Made by a program: the position numbers and the translations under genes. A DNA stretch of 41,727 bases from Butyrivibrio sp. (GTDB taxonomy: Bacteria; Bacillota; Clostridia; Lachnospirales; Lachnospiraceae), in NCBI GenBank assembly GCA_017620235.1, contig JAFZQT010000103.1:1-41727 (forward strand), read 5' to 3'. The notes below the pieces were generated by a model that saw only the letters and a program-made list of their open reading frames with translations, was not told the DNA's origin and ran no database searches. Below are positions 40,424-41,727 of the stretch, piece after piece; the first letter of the stretch is position 1, and every line of letters starts with the position of its first letter.

Positions 40424-41479
40424 TTAGGTAGTGGGATTAAAGGAAATACCTTTTTTACCTTCAAACTGCTCCAGATAAGGCAGATAGTACTTTAATAATG
40501 ATTCAGGAGTCATGCCATTGATAGCTGCAGCATTGTACAGATTTTCTGTTTGTTCAAATGAGTTGAATCTGAATGCATTTTTTAGGTCGCGAGGCGTAAT
40601 ACTACGTCCATCACTAAATAGAAGAGTGGAATACTTTTTCAAAACATACTCAAGAGACCTTAATTCAAGCCGTTTCATCTGAGACGAAAGGAACAGTGCA
40701 TTGTCATGACCGTATACTGGAATCATTTTAAGACGATCATTTAAATAGTTGCTCAGTATTTCAGCCATGTACTTTGAAAAATATATTTCATTTGGAAACT
40801 TGCGGGTTTTTATAGCTATTTTATTGTGTTCCAAGTCGATATCGCTAATATCTAATGCAACACATTCTGAAGATTTTATTCCTGTACTCATCATAAGTGC
40901 AATCATAGCTGCATCACGATTTCTTAGTTTTTCTTGACGTTTCCCTGCTTTATTAGGAAGATTTCTTAGTTTTTCTTGACGTTTCCCTGCTTTATTAGGA
41001 AGATGCCCATTTAATACAAAATCAAGCAAATTCAAGTTTTCGATAAAATCAGAACCTTTTCCTGCACCAACAGGAACATGAGGTCTGTTTATTTTTGAAA
41101 GAGGATTATATGGGATAAAATCCATTTGGGCATAGTAATCAAAGAAAGATGAAAGTATGCATATTTTGCGGCGTTCAGTTCTATCAGAGATAACCTTCTT
41201 ACCATTTTTATATGGTAACGTTCTTGTGTTTGCAATATATTCTTCAATTACATCTGTTGTTATCTTCGAAAGATCAGACAATTTCATATTTGGGAATCGA
41301 TCATTATCCTTAAGATAGTCAAAGAAATATGCAATATCAATAGCATAAATGTAGTATGAGCTTGGCTTAAGGATATCTTTTTTATATTTAAAGAATCTTT
41401 TGGCAAACTCTGGCATACGTTCCCGTATATACATTTCAGCTTTGTTATAAACGATTTCATCCTTTGATAATTTATCCAT
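40424..41479 (-). CDS. Tyrosine-recombinase family protein with atypical active site
   Basis: A 351-residue integrase-like protein. The N-terminal SAM-like DNA-binding half includes RKICILSSFFDYYAQMDFIPYNPLSKI; the catalytic-domain scaffold follows with AAMIALMMSTGIKSSECVALDISDIDLEHN. The residues usually essential are changed: the first Arg (normally GLRxSE) is Lys (codon 40874-40876), and the HxLRH box reads PRDLKNA, so His becomes Arg and the second Arg becomes Lys. The Tyr region KYYLPYLEQ remains. A 14-residue segment is duplicated in tandem (LPNKAGKRQEKLRN twice). ATG 41479 is chosen because the protein family start fits; the frame is open to an ATG at 41578, which would encode a hydrophobic leader across the repeat sites. 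No ribosome site is seen. Confidence 0.82.
   Translation of the reverse strand: MDKLSKDEIVYNKAEMYIRERMPEFAKRFFKYKKDILKPSSYYIYAIDIAYFFDYLKDNDRFPNMKLSDLSKITTDVIEEYIANTRTLPYKNGKKVISDRTERRKICILSSFFDYYAQMDFIPYNPLSKINRPHVPVGAGKGSDFIENLNLLDFVLNGHLPNKAGKRQEKLRNLPNKAGKRQEKLRNRDAAMIALMMSTGIKSSECVALDISDIDLEHNKIAIKTRKFPNEIYFSKYMAEILSNYLNDRLKMIPVYGHDNALFLSSQMKRLELRSLEYVLKKYSTLLFSDGRSITPRDLKNAFRFNSFEQTENLYNAAAINGMTPESLLKYYLPYLEQFEGKKGISFNPTT
40919..41002. repeat. Perfect 42-bp tandem duplication inside the recombinase gene
   Basis: Two exact, adjacent 42-bp units (40919-40960 and 40961-41002), each starting ATTTCTTAG and ending TTAGGAAG. The length is a multiple of three, so the frame is kept and 14 residues are doubled. 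Exact identity implies a recent slippage event or a polymorphic site. Confidence 0.95.
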
Positions 41480-41485
41480 AGATAA

Positions 41486-41491
41486 ATTATA
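41486..41491 (-). promoter_or_regulatory. Possible -10 of the recombinase gene, between repeat sites
   Basis: TATAAT on the minus strand ends only six bases before the ATG at 41479, so a transcript from it would be nearly leaderless. A second candidate, TATAGT at 41499-41504 with TTAACT at 41523-41528 as -35 (18-base spacer), would put the -35 inside repeat site D. In either case recombinase expression would be sensitive to proteins bound at the repeats. Confidence 0.35.
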
Positions 41492-41511
41492 GAACGCAAC
41501 TATAATCACGA
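41491..41511 (+). repeat. Repeat site C, partial core with TCACGA
   Basis: AACGCAAC (41493-41500), five bases, then TCACGA (41506-41511). The shortest-spaced member of the family, immediately next to site D. Confidence 0.5.
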
Positions 41512-41515
41512 ACAG

Positions 41516-41540
41516 TGAAAAAGTTAACGCAACCTTTTTG
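41516..41540 (+). repeat. Repeat site D, right copy of the 21-bp direct repeat (candidate att)
   Basis: Identical to the left copy over 41519-41539; it differs only by one extra A and one extra T in the flanking homopolymer runs. The core GTTAACGCAAC is at 41524-41534. It has no TCACGA downstream, unlike sites A, A', B and C. Confidence 0.75.
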
Positions 41541-41560
41541 AGGTATATTAATACACAAAG

Positions 41561-41571
41561 TTGCGATAACA
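41561..41571 (-). repeat. Repeat site E, inverted core copy
   Basis: On the minus strand GTTATCGCAAC, identical to the core of site B. It faces site D across 26 bases, forming an inverted pair like the two half-sites of a recombinase target. Confidence 0.6.
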
Positions 41572-41642
41572 ACTTCATTTTAGGGATGGTAGCGTCAAAT
41601 TTTTAGGTAAATGCAAAATTACATGAAACTATTAGGAATACA

Positions 41643-41671
41643 GAGGTTATTGCAAAATAGCCTCTTTTTTT
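41643..41671 (+). terminator. Intrinsic terminator without a gene in front of it
   Basis: A 9-bp stem with one wobble pair (GAGGTTATT 41643-41651 with AATAGCCTC 41656-41664), loop GCAA and seven T. The nearest plus-strand gene ends at 39876 and has its own terminator, so this one has no obvious client; it may have served a gene interrupted or displaced by the island. Confidence 0.8.
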
Positions 41672-41727
41672 ATGCTGGTTTTACAGTGGTTTTATGCCTA
41701 TTTTTTTATTTTTTGGCATCAAAAATA

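Larger units (their letters stand above)
35400..41539. mobile_element. Candidate genomic island bounded by 21-bp direct repeats
   Basis: The same 21 bases, with core AAAGTTAACGCAACC, occur at 35400-35420 and 41519-41539. The left copy overlaps the 3' end of the lipoprotein gene; the right copy lies just upstream of a tyrosine-recombinase gene, the usual layout of integrated elements. Cargo: an IS30-family element, a toxin-immunity operon and a 129-residue unknown. The exact boundaries and whether the unit moves are inference; additional related sites at both ends make the true crossover point uncertain. Confidence 0.5.

Noticed and set aside
40919-41002. CRISPR-like repeat
   Set aside because: Only two units, directly adjacent with no spacer and inside a coding frame; it is a tandem duplication.
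41480-41578. Longer recombinase start at 41578
   Set aside because: It would add 33 mostly hydrophobic residues encoded across repeat sites C, D and E and has no ribosome site; the conserved part begins after the ATG at 41479. Kept only as an alternative.

Overview
The window looks like chromosome of a low-to-moderate G+C, Gram-positive-type anaerobe of the Lachnospiraceae (Butyrivibrio/Pseudobutyrivibrio-like). This is an inference from gene content and order (MiaB-MutS-MutL-MiaA, RadC-MreBCD-PBP2-RodA, SepF), the strong AGGAGG-type ribosome sites and the lineage-typical proteins. No rRNA or tRNA gene was seen.

Positions 1-35400 are dense, mostly plus-strand housekeeping DNA. The end of gltX overlaps a UvrD/Rep helicase, which converges on a minus-strand DUF1292 gene. 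A long operon-like run (2700-14385) holds a GlgX-like GH13 protein with a degraded active site, then pepT, miaB, mutS, mutL, miaA and a PLP enzyme; stops and starts overlap or lie very close. A second run (14450-23102) holds radC, mreB, mreC, mreD, a very long PBP2, rodA, mgsA and a lipoprotein-type D-Ala-D-Ala carboxypeptidase: mainly cell elongation. Then come a small P-loop protein, a HlyD-like membrane protein, sepF, and aroB-lspA-pseudouridine synthase-cytidylate-kinase-like. Single genes follow (a 109-residue unknown, an M42 aminopeptidase, a PHP phosphoesterase).

Positions 31700-35475 look accessory: a LytTR regulator with a DUF3021 membrane partner, a DrrA-like ABC exporter pair, a 72-residue protein that ends in a double-glycine-like motif behind its own strong promoter, and a Ser/Glu-rich lipoprotein.

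Positions 35400-41540 look like a mobile island. A 21-bp sequence overlapping the 3' end of the lipoprotein gene recurs exactly 6.1 kb downstream, beside a tyrosine-recombinase gene. Related copies of its core (GTTAWCGCAAC, often followed by TCACGA) cluster at both ends. Between them are an IS30-family element, a four-gene type VII/LXG-like polymorphic toxin operon (two small helical partners, a toxin with a C-terminal AHH nuclease domain, an Imm11/DUF1629 immunity protein), a 129-residue unknown, and the recombinase. The recombinase appears to lack the usual catalytic Arg/His residues and carries a fresh 42-bp tandem duplication. The most interesting points are this repeat-bounded toxin-immunity island with its unusual recombinase, the GH13 pseudoenzyme, and the LytTR/ABC/GG-peptide cluster.
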